Shown: piece by piece, positions 1 through 9,266 of the stretch
How positions within the stretch are numbered: the first letter of the stretch is position 1
Layout: every line of letters begins with the position of its first letter
Source of the DNA: G963667675 sp965197565
GTDB taxonomy: Bacteria; Chloroflexota; Dehalococcoidia; Lucifugimonadales; UBA3495
Reading direction: 5' to 3'
Length of the DNA stretch: 64,000 nucleotides
NCBI GenBank assembly: GCA_965197565.1
Contig: CBDANK010000004.1
Location: 372,001 to 436,000, forward strand
Position numbers and translations under genes: made by a program
The notes under the pieces: model-generated
What the model saw: only the letters and a program-made list of their open reading frames with translations
What the model was told of the DNA's origin: nothing
The model's database searches: none

Positions 1-1126
1 CGGTCGGCTTGTAAACCCCGTTAAATTCCTCTCGGAACCGTTCAAACCGGCCTTCGGCAATGGCCCGCCGCATGTCGTCCATGAGCCGCATGATAAACCG
101 CAGGTTGTGGATGCTGGCCAACCTGGGACCCAGCAACTCTTTCGCTTTGAACAAGTGCCACAGATAGCCGGCCGAGAAGCGGCGGCAAGTATAGCAATCG
201 CAGTCTTCCTCCAATGAATTGCTACGCTCCATATAACGCCGGTTGCTTATATCAATCCTTCCCCGGCGGGTAAACAATGCCCCGTTTCGGCCCACTCGCG
301 TGGGCAACACGCAGTCAAACAGGTCCACGCCCTGGGCCACACATTCCACTAGATCTTCGGGCGAGCCGACTCCCATCAAGTAACGGGGTTTGTCATAGGG
401 CAACAAAGCGGTTACCTGGCCGGTGGTTTGGTACATTTGAGCTTTCGACTCGCCCACCGCTAGGCCCCCGATGGCATAGCCTTGGAATGGGATGCCGGCA
501 ATTACCCTAGCCGATTCCTCCCGTAGGTCTTCAAAAGTGCCTCCCTGCACTATGCCGAACAAGGCCTGCTCTTGGCCGTTTGGGGATGAAGCGTGACTCC
601 GGTAGCATACTTCGGCCCACTGGTGTGTACGCTCCATGGCCCGGCGCACTTCCTGTCTGCCGGCCCCATAACTGATGCATTGGTCCAAGCACATTATGAT
701 ATCCGCGCCCAAGGTCTGCTGATTGAGCGTAGCCAACTCCGGAGTGAGGTAATGCTCGCTGCCGTCCAAGTGGGAGCGGAAACGAATTCCGTCGTCGTCC
801 ACCCGGCGCAAGGCTCCCATGCTAAAGGCTTGAAATCCGCCGCTGTCGGTGAGCGCCGGTCCATCCCAGGCCATGAACCGTTGTAAGCCTCCCATCCGCC
901 GCACGGTTTCCACGCCGGGGCGAAGATACAAGTGATAAGCATTGGCCAGCACTATATCCGCCCCCAGTTCCCTGACCTCACCGGGGGACAGGCCCTTCAC
1001 CGACGCCTGGGTAGCCACCGGCATGAAAGCGGGCGTTGCCACGTTGCCGTGGGGAGTTCGCAACTCGCCAACCCGAGCCCCGGCCTGGCTATGACTCACC
1101 TGAAAGGAAATTAGATGACCCGGCAT
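1..1126 (-). CDS. tgt: Queuine tRNA-ribosyltransferase (3' end outside window)
   Basis: Exchanges guanine-34 for the queuine precursor in GUN-anticodon tRNAs. Read on the minus strand, the frame is open from 1126 to the window edge and opens MPGHLISFQVSHSQ, followed by the family block ending TPAFMPVATQASVKG. Further along are the active-site region GGFQAF, the stretch GIVQGG, and near the C-terminus the zinc site CDCYTC followed about 25 residues later by the His of SIHNL. The visible part already has about 375 codons, close to full length, so only a few residues are missing. The ATG at 1126 follows GAAGAAAG, a plausible ribosome binding site. The frame has no stop before the window edge. 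Identification is secure; the exact start is less so. Confidence 0.93.
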   Translation of the reverse strand, partial: MPGHLISFQVSHSQAGARVGELRTPHGNVATPAFMPVATQASVKGLSPGEVRELGADIVLANAYHLYLRPGVETVRRMGGLQRFMAWDGPALTDSGGFQAFSMGALRRVDDDGIRFRSHLDGSEHYLTPELATLNQQTLGADIIMCLDQCISYGAGRQEVRRAMERTHQWAEVCYRSHASSPNGQEQALFGIVQGGTFEDLREESARVIAGIPFQGYAIGGLAVGESKAQMYQTTGQVTALLPYDKPRYLMGVGSPEDLVECVAQGVDLFDCVLPTRVGRNGALFTRRGRIDISNRRYMERSNSLEEDCDCYTCRRFSAGYLWHLFKAKELLGPRLASIHNLRFIMRLMDDMRRAIAEGRFERFREEFNGVYKPT

Positions 1127-1418
1127 CTTTCTTCGGGAACCCCCTGTTGTTTAGTTGGACATTTTCTCCAGCGCCGGTAAACCGACACTGGTCTCAATCG
1201 CAGGGTCTTTCGGTTGTTCGTCTGAACTGTGATTTCTTTGATTCCGGGATTTACAGGATTGGGAAATCATGCGAATCCCTTAATCCTATGAATCCCGGTT
1301 CAGACAATGCGTCAAGAACCGAAAGAGCTCGGTCTCATTAGTCTCTATAATATGATTTTACCTGAATTGATCCACTCTACTATATAATCCAGTGCTATTA
1401 CCCTTCTATAGAAAGCAC

Positions 1419-1606
1419 GTAACCGTTCAGACTTAATGGGGTGACTCACTCCCGTCGTCCCGGCGCAGGCCGGGACCCAGGAAAACCAAGCCGCGGAAAG
1501 CCTTGAATCCGTACCCGGCCCCTAGCGAGGACTTCCTGGACTCCGGCTTTCGCCGGAGTGACGGGTTCGGAGGGCCGGAATAACCCCCGCAACTCTGAAC
1601 ACTTAC
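1419..1606. repeat. Interspersed MITE-like repeat, copy 1 (family A, long form)
   Basis: A roughly 188-bp non-coding element with inverted ends GTAACCGTTCAG and CTGAACACTTAC. It contains two internal hairpins, one around CCCGGCGCAGGCCGGG and one around CTCCGGCTTTCGCCGGAG. A second copy lies in inverse orientation at 57269-57455. Shorter elements with the same ends occur at 13527, 56909 and 59047. Together with flanking DNA it fills the 530-bp gap between tgt and the next gene. Confidence 0.8.
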
Positions 1607-1656
1607 GAAAGCACGCCCGGTTTGTGGAAATTTGCATAAGTAAGGAAAACCTGGGC

Positions 1657-1842
1657 ATGTACGACGCTTTGACCGACTTTATGAAGACTTTTAGCGCCGA
1701 CTATCCGGTGCTATGGGCGTTATTGGTCATGGCTGTCGTGGCCTGCGCCAGCCTCTTGCTCTTCGCTTTTTGGGAGGCGGTGCTTCGCTTATTGTTCCTC
1801 ATGAGTCCTGTCAAGAAGAAGGGCAAGCGCCCCATAGGGTGA
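1657..1842 (+). CDS. Small single-pass membrane protein
   Basis: Encodes 61 residues starting MYDALTDFMKTF. One hydrophobic helix spans about residues 18-44, followed by a basic tail ending KKKGKRPIG, so the tail should face the cytoplasm. The ATG at 1657 follows AAGGAAAACC. The longer frame from 1558 would run into the repeat element and is not used. The stop codon overlaps or abuts the start of the TauE/SafE gene, which suggests translational coupling and perhaps an accessory role for that exporter. I do not recognise the family; no function is assigned. Confidence 0.55.
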   Translation: MYDALTDFMKTFSADYPVLWALLVMAVVACASLLLFAFWEAVLRLLFLMSPVKKKGKRPIG

Positions 1843-1844
1843 GT

Positions 1845-2987
1845 ATGCTCTTTCCAATTGCCGATGTTGTAGTCAATCCGGGGTTGCTGGTGCTGCTGGG
1901 CCTGATCGTGGGCACTCTCAGCGGCTTTTTCGGCGTTGGTGGAGGGTTTCTGATCACCGGCGGCCTGCTGGTGCTGGGCGTCCCCCCGGTTTTCGCCGTC
2001 GGCACCGGCCTCACGCTAATAATGGGTTCCGCTATTATCAACACACTGAAACACCGCAGTCTGGGGCACTTGGACTTCAAGTTGGGACTTGTCATGGTGA
2101 TTGGCGCCATCCCGGCCCTGTTCCTGGCGGAATGGTTGCTGGCAACCCTGGATTCGGCCGATGTCGCGGGGCCGGTGCTCCGCTACATGTACGTGGTTGT
2201 TTTGGCCGGGCTGGCTATATTCATAGCGTATGACCATTGGCGGAGCCGCCGCGTTTCCAATGCTGGCGCCAATCAAGTCTCCACTGCGGGCCTTGCCCGC
2301 AAGGTGCAGCTACTGAAAATCCCTCCTCATTCCATAAAAGTCCCCGGGTTCCAGCCGGTGCCCACCTACGTGTCATTGCCCGTGTCCGGTATCGACCGCA
2401 TCTCGATTTTCGTGCCAATAAGCGTAGGCTTCGCGGCAGGAATTTTTGCCGGGTTGTTGGGCGCGGGCGGGGGAACGATCCTCATGCCGGTCATGATATT
2501 CGTAATCGGGGTACCCACCACTGTAGCCATTGGCACCGACCTATTCCAGATTATCATTACCGGGTCAGTAGGAACATTCATCAAGTCCTTTGCCGGCCAC
2601 GTGGACCCGGTGATGGTGGTCCTGATGCTGGTCGCCGCTTCCGCCGGCGCCCAACTGGGAGCTGCCGCCACCAGGATAGTTGAGGCGGCGCGAATTCGGA
2701 TACTCTACGGGGTAATTGTGTTTTCCGGCGGCGTGGCGGTTGGCTTGGAGCAGGCGTCCAAGTCTTTTGCGCCGGAGTTTCTTTCCACGGTGGCGGCTAC
2801 GGTGCTGCTGGGGGTATCCGGAGCCATGTGCCTGCTGATTGCGCTGATGCTGTTAAGCGCCCAACGACGCAGGTCGGCCCTGCCCAGAGCCGAGGGCCAA
2901 GAGGTTAACGGTCACGACGGGCTGGATTCCGGAAAGAGCGGGGAAATCACCGGCAGCAAAGCGGCAAGCTTTGACCCTCGCGAATGA
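1845..2987 (+). CDS. TauE/SafE (TSUP) family sulfite/anion exporter
   Basis: Integral membrane protein of about 380 residues with two homologous halves. Each half carries the family's glycine-rich motif: GTLSGFFGVGGGFL near the N-terminus and GIFAGLLGAGGGTILMP in the second half. Known TSUP members export sulfite, sulfoacetate or other small organosulfur anions. The hydrophilic stretch in the middle separates the two bundles. ATG 1845 is preferred; a GTG at 1839 overlaps the stop of the small upstream gene and is an alternative. It converges on aroB, with 7 bp between the genes. Substrate cannot be told from sequence. Confidence 0.88.
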   Translation: MLFPIADVVVNPGLLVLLGLIVGTLSGFFGVGGGFLITGGLLVLGVPPVFAVGTGLTLIMGSAIINTLKHRSLGHLDFKLGLVMVIGAIPALFLAEWLLATLDSADVAGPVLRYMYVVVLAGLAIFIAYDHWRSRRVSNAGANQVSTAGLARKVQLLKIPPHSIKVPGFQPVPTYVSLPVSGIDRISIFVPISVGFAAGIFAGLLGAGGGTILMPVMIFVIGVPTTVAIGTDLFQIIITGSVGTFIKSFAGHVDPVMVVLMLVAASAGAQLGAAATRIVEAARIRILYGVIVFSGGVAVGLEQASKSFAPEFLSTVAATVLLGVSGAMCLLIALMLLSAQRRRSALPRAEGQEVNGHDGLDSGKSGEITGSKAASFDPRE

Positions 2988-2994
2988 TCCTTTG

Positions 2995-4095
2995 TCAACC
3001 GGCCAGTTCCCGGACTGTGGCTTCCACCAATTCCTGGGGCACGTCACCGCGCACCACCGCCTTGCCAACGCCTTCCAACAACACAAACCGGTTGGTCCCG
3101 CCCACCGTCTTCTTGTCCAGGGACATAGCCTGAAGCACGGCATTTACCGAAACTCCCTCGGCGCGGATGGGCAGGTTAAACCGCTCCAGTAGAAGCCGCT
3201 GCCGGGTGATTACGTCCTCAGAGATCATCCCCATTTCCTGGGCAATGCGAGCGGCGGCCATCATACCGACGGACACGCCTTCACCGTGAAGGAACCGGCC
3301 GTAGCCTGTAGCGGATTCCAGGGCATGTCCAATGGTGTGTCCGTAGTTCAACAATATTCTGATACCCAGGGTTTCTCGCTCGTCCCGGCTAACCATGTCG
3401 GCCTTGATGGCCATGCTGCGGCGAATAACCTCGATAGCGGTCTCCGACTGCACCTCCATCAAAGACTCGGCATACTCCTCGAAGGTGTCCACCAACCCCG
3501 CATCCAATATGAAGCCATGCTTGATGGCCTCGGCCCAGCCTTCGGAAAGCTCCCTCTTGCCCAAGGTGAATAGGGCCTGAACATCGGCGAAAACCCCCTT
3601 GGGTTGGTAGAAGGCCCCCACCATGTTCTTGGCTTGGGGCAAGTTGACTGCGACCTTGCCTCCAATGGACGCATCCACCATGGCGGCCATGCTGGTGGGC
3701 ACTTGGACGAAGGGCACGCCCCGCAGGAAGGTGGCAGCCGCGAAACCCGCTAGGTCGCCGACCACCCCGCCGCCCACAGCGATGACGGCCTGGCCCCGCT
3801 CGGCCCGAAGGCCCGCCAGCCAGTCGTAGATGCCTTGGGCCAGTTGGAAGCTCTTACTGGACTCTCCCGCCGGGATGATGAAACAATGAGCGGCTATTCC
3901 CGCTTTCTGGAGCGCCAATTGCACCCTTCGCCCGTAGGGGTTCATCACGTTGCTGTCGGTGATGATGTAGGCCGGGCTTTTGATTCCCAGGTCCAGAAGC
4001 CGCGCGCCCAAGTCTTCCATGATGCCCCAACCGACGACTACGGGATAACTGCCGCCGGAGTGGCGCACTTCCGCCGCCAAGTTTGGGTCTATCAT
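2995..4095 (-). CDS. aroB: 3-dehydroquinate synthase
   Basis: Second step of the shikimate pathway: DAHP to 3-dehydroquinate, NAD- and Zn-dependent, cytoplasmic. 366 residues, normal length. The NAD-binding GGGVVGDLAGF motif is followed by PTSMAAMVDASIGGK. Metal-ligand regions are visible as the Glu of SEGWAEAIKHG, the His of GHTIGHALE and the His of LHGEG. The start lies 3 bp after the end of aroK, so the two are certainly co-transcribed. Typical paralogues have PTTLLA(Q/M)VDSS; here the second Thr is Ser and Ser-Ser is Ala-Ser, a mild variation. Confidence 0.96.
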   Translation of the reverse strand: MIDPNLAAEVRHSGGSYPVVVGWGIMEDLGARLLDLGIKSPAYIITDSNVMNPYGRRVQLALQKAGIAAHCFIIPAGESSKSFQLAQGIYDWLAGLRAERGQAVIAVGGGVVGDLAGFAAATFLRGVPFVQVPTSMAAMVDASIGGKVAVNLPQAKNMVGAFYQPKGVFADVQALFTLGKRELSEGWAEAIKHGFILDAGLVDTFEEYAESLMEVQSETAIEVIRRSMAIKADMVSRDERETLGIRILLNYGHTIGHALESATGYGRFLHGEGVSVGMMAAARIAQEMGMISEDVITRQRLLLERFNLPIRAEGVSVNAVLQAMSLDKKTVGGTNRFVLLEGVGKAVVRGDVPQELVEATVRELAG

Positions 4096-4098
4096 AGC

Positions 4099-4668
4099 CT
4101 ATTCTCCGTTGAGTGCGGTTCTTGCCGAACAAAGCTCCAGGATGCGGGCGGCTACCTGCTCCGGGGTCAATTGATCGGTCTCGATGGTGTGGTGTGCCTG
4201 AGCGTAGGCACCGGCGCGTTGCGCCAGCAATGATTCGATGCGGTCCATGGAGTCGTCTCCGGCCAGGAGCGGCCGAACAGGGTTACGGGTTGCTTGCGAA
4301 GGCGGGCCGGCAATCCGGCGATAGATAGTCTCGGGCCGGGCACTGAGGCAGAACACCAGACCGCTGCTCAGCATTCGGGCCTGGTTGACCGGGTCTACGA
4401 AGGCGCCTCCGCCAGCGGCGATCACATTCCCCGAGTGGGAGCACACACTGCCAATGACCGAACGTTCCAACCCTCGAAATGCGGCCTCGCCCGACTCTTG
4501 GAAAATCTGGTCGATGGCTTTACCGGCGCTGGTCACGATCTCGTTATCAGTGTCCAGCAGGGTCATGCCGGTAATCCGAGACAACGCTGCTCCCACGGCG
4601 GACTTTCCCGAGGCCATGAAGCCCACCAGAATGATGTTTCGCGGTAGCGCCGGCATTTCGGGCCTCAA
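4099..4668 (-). CDS. aroK: Shikimate kinase
   Basis: Phosphorylates shikimate using ATP. 189 residues. The P-loop GFMASGKSAVG lies near residue 16, followed by the DTDNEI shikimate-binding region and the GGGAFVD motif (usually GGG). The Arg-containing lid ATRNPVRPLL is present. MPALPRN four residues in is an alternative start. It sits directly upstream of aroB, separated by 3 bp, and follows a VOC gene at 36 bp spacing, so it is likely part of a longer minus-strand operon. Confidence 0.94.
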   Translation of the reverse strand: MRPEMPALPRNIILVGFMASGKSAVGAALSRITGMTLLDTDNEIVTSAGKAIDQIFQESGEAAFRGLERSVIGSVCSHSGNVIAAGGGAFVDPVNQARMLSSGLVFCLSARPETIYRRIAGPPSQATRNPVRPLLAGDDSMDRIESLLAQRAGAYAQAHHTIETDQLTPEQVAARILELCSARTALNGE

Positions 4669-4704
4669 GGTACACCCTGGCTAAAAGGGTGTCAACGACA
4701 AGGG

Positions 4705-5526
4705 TTAGCCGGGCAACTGGGTAAGGTGCATGCGGCTGCCCATGCTGGTGGCCGCATCGAAATAGGCTACCTGCTGTTGGATTGAGTTGGTAAATGGCGC
4801 TCCCTCCATGAACTTGAAGCCGCGGCTTTGACAATGCCCGATGCAAGCTGGCATATCCCCTACCACGTAGCCGACATGGTCCATAACGTGGCCGGGTCCG
4901 GCTGCTACTGCATGGCCCTCGGGTTCGATGAGCTCCACTTGCACCCGCCCGAAGTTCACGAAAGCGATGCGCCCGCCGAACTTGGAAGCGCCGCCGCCGA
5001 TGTGCTGACCATCCAACCGGTCCACGTACCAGGAGATTGCTTCCTCCAGATTAGGGACCAAGTACCCGGCGTGCACGATTTTTTCGATTTCAATGCCCTC
5101 GCCCACCCCGGCGCTATCCATTTGGTCTGCAAGCTGGGTAAGATGAATCATAACTCCGTTGGTGGTGGCGGCGTCGAAATACCATACCTGCTGTCCCATC
5201 ACGTTGACTGAAGGCGCGTCCGCGGCGAACTTGAACCCGCGGTCCCGCAAAGCGGCTGCTGCGTGTTGAATGTCCGACATGGTGTACCCCACGTGATGCA
5301 TGGTGAGGATACTCTCGGACAACCCTTGCCGATCCTCGGGTTCGATGATTTCGGTTTCCACCTGCCCGAAGCGCACGTAGGCATTGCGCCCGCCGCTGGG
5401 CACTGCGTAGTTTTTGGGCAGGTTGCCGCCTCCGGCCTTTTGGCCGCCGAATGACCGTTCAAACCAAGCAACCGCGGCGTCCAAGTCTTGGGTTAAGTAG
5501 CCGATATGCTGAATCTTATCGAACAC
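4705..5526 (-). CDS. Tandem VOC (glyoxalase/dioxygenase superfamily) protein
   Basis: 273 residues made of two vicinal-oxygen-chelate domains, about residues 1-130 and 145-273. Each starts with a HIGYLTQDLDAAVAWFE- or HAGYLVPNLEEAISWY-like strand-helix and contains GxxxAxVxFGxVxxELIEP. The closing strands carry WYFDAATTNGVMIHLTQL and AYFDAATSMGSRMHLTQL, which are clearly duplicates of each other. Metal-ligand His and Glu residues are in the expected places. The arrangement resembles methylmalonyl-CoA epimerase and 4-HPPD-like proteins but does not reveal the substrate. It lies between a D-2-hydroxyacid dehydrogenase and aroK on the same strand. Confidence 0.85.
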   Translation of the reverse strand: MFDKIQHIGYLTQDLDAAVAWFERSFGGQKAGGGNLPKNYAVPSGGRNAYVRFGQVETEIIEPEDRQGLSESILTMHHVGYTMSDIQHAAAALRDRGFKFAADAPSVNVMGQQVWYFDAATTNGVMIHLTQLADQMDSAGVGEGIEIEKIVHAGYLVPNLEEAISWYVDRLDGQHIGGGASKFGGRIAFVNFGRVQVELIEPEGHAVAAGPGHVMDHVGYVVGDMPACIGHCQSRGFKFMEGAPFTNSIQQQVAYFDAATSMGSRMHLTQLPG

Positions 5527-5556
5527 GCTTCTTCCTCTGCAGGGAGCGACTTGCGT

Positions 5557-6559
5557 CTAGGACAGCCGTATGCGGGAGTGGGATAACACTTGAGGGTTGA
5601 CCAGGAACTGGGGCATCCTGCCTTGGAGCACGTCGACGGTGGCTTGGGCAGTGCGAAGCTCCAGTTCCCGGACTGACTGCTGGGACAGGAAAGCCACGTG
5701 GGGTGTTATCAGCACGTTGCTCAGTTGGAACAGAGGGTTGTCGACCGATGGCATCGCTTGGTTCCATCACGTCAAGCCCAGCGCCGCCGATTTGGCCGTC
5801 TCGCAGAGCAACGTACAGGTCCTCTTCGTTGATGGTGGGACCGCGGGCGCAATTAATCAGGAAAGCAGTGGACTTCATCAAATCCAACTCGTCCTTCCCG
5901 ATGAGGCCCCGGGTCTCGTTGCTGAGCGGAGTGTGTAGTGTAATGTAATCAGACTGGGCAAGAAGGTCCGGCAGGTCCACCAATTTGACTCCCTCCGGGG
6001 TCTCCGGAGGGAAATAAGGGTCGTAAGCTAGGAGCTCCATGCCGAAGGCCCCGGCCTTGGCGGCCACCGCCCGCCCGATACGCCCCAAGCCGATAACGCC
6101 CATGGTGCGGCCGCGAAGACGGACCAAAGGGACCGGCGAAGGAACGCCCTCCCAGCGGCCTTGTTTTGCGGCCTCATCATAAAATCCAATCTGCCGGTTC
6201 CAGGTCAGCAGCAGCGCCATGACGTGGTCAGAGACCTCGTCCACGCAGTAATCCGGCAAGTAAGTAACCGGTATTCCCTCGTCTGTAGCAGTATCCACTG
6301 CAATGTTGTCAACACCCACGCCGTAGCGGCTGATGACAACGCATTTCCGGGCCGCTCGCACCACTTTGGCGGTTACCTGAGCAAAGCAGGTCATTATCGC
6401 GTCGGCATCGACAGCAAGGGACGTCAGAGTGTCTTCGGAGGGGTCGGGAGCTTCAACAATCTCGGCGCCAATTTGAGCCAGTACCTCCCGCTCCGGCTCG
6501 GTGGACGGCCACACGTAGTCGGTTACCAGGACCCGGAATTGGGACTGTTTCGCGGCCAT
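5557..6559 (-). CDS. D-2-hydroxyacid dehydrogenase, frameshifted near its C-terminus
   Basis: NAD-dependent oxidoreductase of the PGDH/D-isomer family. The N-terminal frame begins MAAKQSQFRVLVTDYVWPS after AAGGAGCGTTAG and contains the Rossmann motif GVIGLGRIGRAVAAKAG and the catalytic Arg of NCARGPTINEEDL. After LDVMEP the frame is lost; the correct C-terminus continues in another frame as MPSVDNPLFQLSNVLITPH, supplying the catalytic His and the ending HSRIRLS. One surplus base near 5758 explains this. Apart from the frameshift all catalytic residues survive, so the lesion is either recent or an assembly error. Neighbouring VOC genes on both sides suggest a shared catabolic job. Confidence 0.88.
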
Positions 6560-6598
6560 CTAACGCTCCTTCGCGGCCCGGTCCAAGCTCTTGGCTGT

Positions 6599-6997
6599 CT
6601 AGGGACGCGGCGGCGCGGGAGCGTAACCGGAAGCGGTGCAGAATTCCACCCGGTTGCCGTCAGGGTCCTCGGTGAATAGAAAGGCTTGGCCGTCGTAACG
6701 GACGCCCTCCCGGGCAACTTGGTAGCCGTTCTCTTGGAGAATCCTTTTGGTGCCCTCGAAGTCCTCAACCTCAAAAGCATGGTGCACCCGCTCCGGCTTT
6801 GCCGGCGCTTCATCGGTTTCGATGAGATGGAGCATGATACCGCTTTCCAGTTGCAGCCAGGTGATTTCCGGATTGTCCACTTGGCTCTGTATCTGCTTTA
6901 TACAGACCAGATCGTTGTAAAACTTCATGGCTCGCGCTGTGTCTTTAACCATGGTGGTTACGTGGTTGATCTTTGTCGTGCGAATTTTCCCTGCCAT
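6599..6997 (-). CDS. Single-domain VOC family protein
   Basis: 132 residues from ATG 6997, which follows AAAGAGGTAGT. One VOC domain: KINHVTTMVKDTARAMKFYND at the start, GIMLHLIE and VHHAFEVED in the middle, and FLFTEDPDGNRVEFCTA at the end, where the His and Glu metal ligands lie in the positions seen in glyoxalase I-like proteins. The longer frame reaching 7108 is not used because it runs into a hairpin-rich spacer. It lies 39 bp upstream of the hydroxyacid dehydrogenase, in the same operon. Substrate unknown. Confidence 0.82.
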   Translation of the reverse strand: MAGKIRTTKINHVTTMVKDTARAMKFYNDLVCIKQIQSQVDNPEITWLQLESGIMLHLIETDEAPAKPERVHHAFEVEDFEGTKRILQENGYQVAREGVRYDGQAFLFTEDPDGNRVEFCTASGYAPAPPRP

Positions 6998-7199
6998 ACT
7001 ACCTCTTTCGCCGGTTGGCGGCCGCGGGCTGTTTGGTGCGGTCATTATGCCACACTTGGAACCCTGCCGACACGGGCCGGGTCCCGCCCGACCCCAGGGC
7101 AACCACAAGGGTTGCCCCTACATCTCGGTGTCGTGACCGTCGTAGGGGCGCCCCCTGCCTTCTCAGGGGCAGGCTCTTGTGGGCGTCCATCGGCGGGCC
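6998..7199. other. Hairpin-rich spacer
   Basis: About 200 bp without a convincing gene. It contains a perfect small hairpin (GGGCAACC / GGTTGCCC, about 7097-7117) and a second G/C-rich pair around GGGGCGCCCC, typical of REP-like intergenic DNA. There is no T-run, so I do not call a terminator. Confidence 0.4.
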
Positions 7200-8093
7200 T
7201 CACAGAGTGCTCCCTACCACCACCACAATGACTCCTCCCACCACCAAGGCCGAGCCATATACTACCAACCGAGTAATCCTTTCCAACCGCGAGATGAAAA
7301 CCTGGGCCAGTACTAGAGTGAGCAAAGGATTAGCGGACACTATCGGGGCAACAATCACTACGTCGGACCGCTCCAGGGCATAGTACAAGGAAATGACGGC
7401 GGCGCCGGCCGAGAGACCGGACAATCCGGTATATATAACGAAACCCGGGTCGGACCCGGCGACCCGGACATCGTGCAGAGCATCCCGGCCCGCCACCGGG
7501 ACGAGCAATAGACCACCGAAGACCAGGCTTAAGGCGGATATCATCAAAGGAGAGCCGTAGGCTTGGGTTAACTCCTTGACAATGGGGCTAATGCCGCCAT
7601 AGGATGCCGCCGCACCCAGAGCCAAGACGTACCCGATCAGTGCGCTGCGGTGGCCGCTCCAACCGCCGCGGAGGGACTCGCCAGTGGAAAAAACCAGGCC
7701 GAGGACCACTCCCGCCGTCCCTAGGGCCACCAGGAAATGGGGGCGTTCGCCGGTAATCGCAATAGCAAAAATCGCGGCGAATACAGCGGAAGTCCCAATG
7801 ATGACGGTGGAGCGGGAGGCGCCTACCCGGTTGATTGCCAGGTATTGCTGAGCGCGGCCGCCCAGCGAAGTCACCGCGCCTAGGCCTAGCAACCAAAGGA
7901 AGCCGCTGGGAGGTAGTGCACTGATGTCCGGCCAAGCGAAGATCAAGGCCATGGGAACGGCTAGAAGACAACTGACCACCATGGATATCAGAGTGGCGGA
8001 CAGCGGTTTCACGCCCTGCATCCCGACTTGAGCGAAGATGGCGCTGACGCCAAAACCAAGGCTGGTCAGCAGGGCAAGGATTACAGCCAGCAA
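7200..8093 (-). CDS. EamA/DMT-family transporter
   Basis: 297 residues with about ten hydrophobic helices in two repeats of five, the usual drug/metabolite transporter layout. The N-terminal half begins MLAVILALLTSLGFGVSAIF. The second half contains GYVLALGAAASYGGISPIV, and the late helix IVAPIVSANPLLTLVLAQVF matches the family's conserved Pro-rich region. It starts 3 bp downstream of purQ on the same strand and so is probably co-transcribed, although a functional link to purine synthesis is not obvious. Substrate and direction cannot be assigned. Confidence 0.85.
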   Translation of the reverse strand: MLAVILALLTSLGFGVSAIFAQVGMQGVKPLSATLISMVVSCLLAVPMALIFAWPDISALPPSGFLWLLGLGAVTSLGGRAQQYLAINRVGASRSTVIIGTSAVFAAIFAIAITGERPHFLVALGTAGVVLGLVFSTGESLRGGWSGHRSALIGYVLALGAAASYGGISPIVKELTQAYGSPLMISALSLVFGGLLLVPVAGRDALHDVRVAGSDPGFVIYTGLSGLSAGAAVISLYYALERSDVVIVAPIVSANPLLTLVLAQVFISRLERITRLVVYGSALVVGGVIVVVVGSTL

Positions 8094-8096
8094 TGG

Positions 8097-8801
8097 CTAC
8101 CTGGGCCCGCAGCTATCAATAATGGACTGAAAGATCAAGTTGCCGTCGGTGCCGCCCAGTATGGCCTCGCAGCTCCGCTCCGGGTGAGGCATCATGCCCA
8201 ACACATTGCCGGCCTGGTTGATGATGCCGGCGATGTTGCGGGCCGAGCCGTTGGGGTTGGCCGAGACTGTGATTTCTCCGTAGGGATCACAATACCGAAA
8301 CAAGACCCGGCCGTCCTTTTCCAGCCGGTCCAGAGTGGCGGGGTCAGCGAAGTAATTGCCCTCCCCATGGGAAACCGGCACCTGCAAGACTTGGGCCGGG
8401 CCGCACCTGGAAGTAAAGACCGAATCGGTGCGTTCGGTCCGCAAGTGGCTCCACTGGCAGCGGTACTCAAGATGCTGGTTGCGCAGCAATGCTCCGGGGA
8501 GAAGTCCGGCTTCGCACAGGATTTGAAAGCCGTTGCAGATTCCTATCACCGGCCCTCCCGAGGCGGCAAACCGGTTCAAGGCATCCATCACTGGGGAGAA
8601 GCGGGCCATGGCCCCGGCCCGGAGGTAATCACCGTAGGAGAATCCACCGGGCAGTATCACACAGTCGTACCCCGTCAGGCTGTCCTCTTTGTGCCAGACG
8701 TACTCGGCTTCCTGGTGGAGCACACCCTTGACCGCATGGTAACAGTCGGTGTCGCTCCAAGTGCCCGGAAAAACCACAATGCCAAAGCGCATTGGGGGCA
8801 C
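8097..8801 (-). CDS. purQ: Phosphoribosylformylglycinamidine synthase subunit PurQ
   Basis: Glutaminase subunit of FGAM synthetase (purine pathway step 4). 234 residues. The class I glutamine amidotransferase triad is visible: nucleophile Cys in GGPVIGICNGFQIL and His/Glu in MMPHPERSCE. The early motif CVILPGGFSYGDYLRAGA is typical of PurQ. MRFGIVVF, three residues in, is an alternative start. PurS and PurL are not in the window. It overlaps nothing and precedes the EamA gene by 3 bp. Confidence 0.94.
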   Translation of the reverse strand: MPPMRFGIVVFPGTWSDTDCYHAVKGVLHQEAEYVWHKEDSLTGYDCVILPGGFSYGDYLRAGAMARFSPVMDALNRFAASGGPVIGICNGFQILCEAGLLPGALLRNQHLEYRCQWSHLRTERTDSVFTSRCGPAQVLQVPVSHGEGNYFADPATLDRLEKDGRVLFRYCDPYGEITVSANPNGSARNIAGIINQAGNVLGMMPHPERSCEAILGGTDGNLIFQSIIDSCGPR

Positions 8802-8924
8802 TCTCGCTTACCTCACGCTTTCGACGTTACCCACTGAGACTGGTGAGGCCGAAAAAAATAAATGAGCCAAACCGCGCCATTTCGCGCCAGAGCGTTTTGG
8901 ATCTTTCGTCGCGCCGCTCCTAGG

Positions 8925-9170
8925 TTGTTCTCCGGTTCCAGGTTTTCGCCGGGAAGACGGTCGGAATTGGATTTGTTTTTCGTTGGAACAAATAAGGAAC
9001 AAATCGGTCACGGGGCTGAAGTCCCTGGGCTGCTCATTGGGAGGCGTCCGCGGGCCAGTTGCCGGTCATTGGTTGCAGAACATCTAGGGGGTTCGGCCGC
9101 TGCCGTGCAGATTCCATGGTCTAAGTTTAGGTATTGGCTTTCCGGGCTGTCAATGGACAAACAGCATTGA
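8925..9170. repeat. Interspersed repeat family C, copy 1
   Basis: Non-coding stretch in the 465-bp gap between purQ and yqeY. It shares long blocks with 62165-62455 in the same orientation: GGAACAAATAAGGAACAAAT followed by CGGGGCTGAA, then GGCCGGTCA-like and GTATTGGC-like blocks further on. Similarity is patchy, which suggests an old copy. The rest of the gap holds nothing I recognise. Confidence 0.6.
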
Positions 9171-9266
9171 TGAGATGGACCGATCGTGTCCTTTTGCACC
9201 TGAGTCGACAGTGACAGGGCACCGGGGGATGTATCCAGTTGGCAACCGTCACCCCGAGCGAAGGGG

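Noticed and set aside
593..1341. Several plus-strand frames over tgt
   Set aside because: All are antisense shadows of the tgt gene, which is open on the minus strand from 1126 to the window edge.
7097..7117. Terminator after the EamA/VOC genes
   Set aside because: The stem is good but no T-run follows on either strand; more likely a REP-type hairpin.
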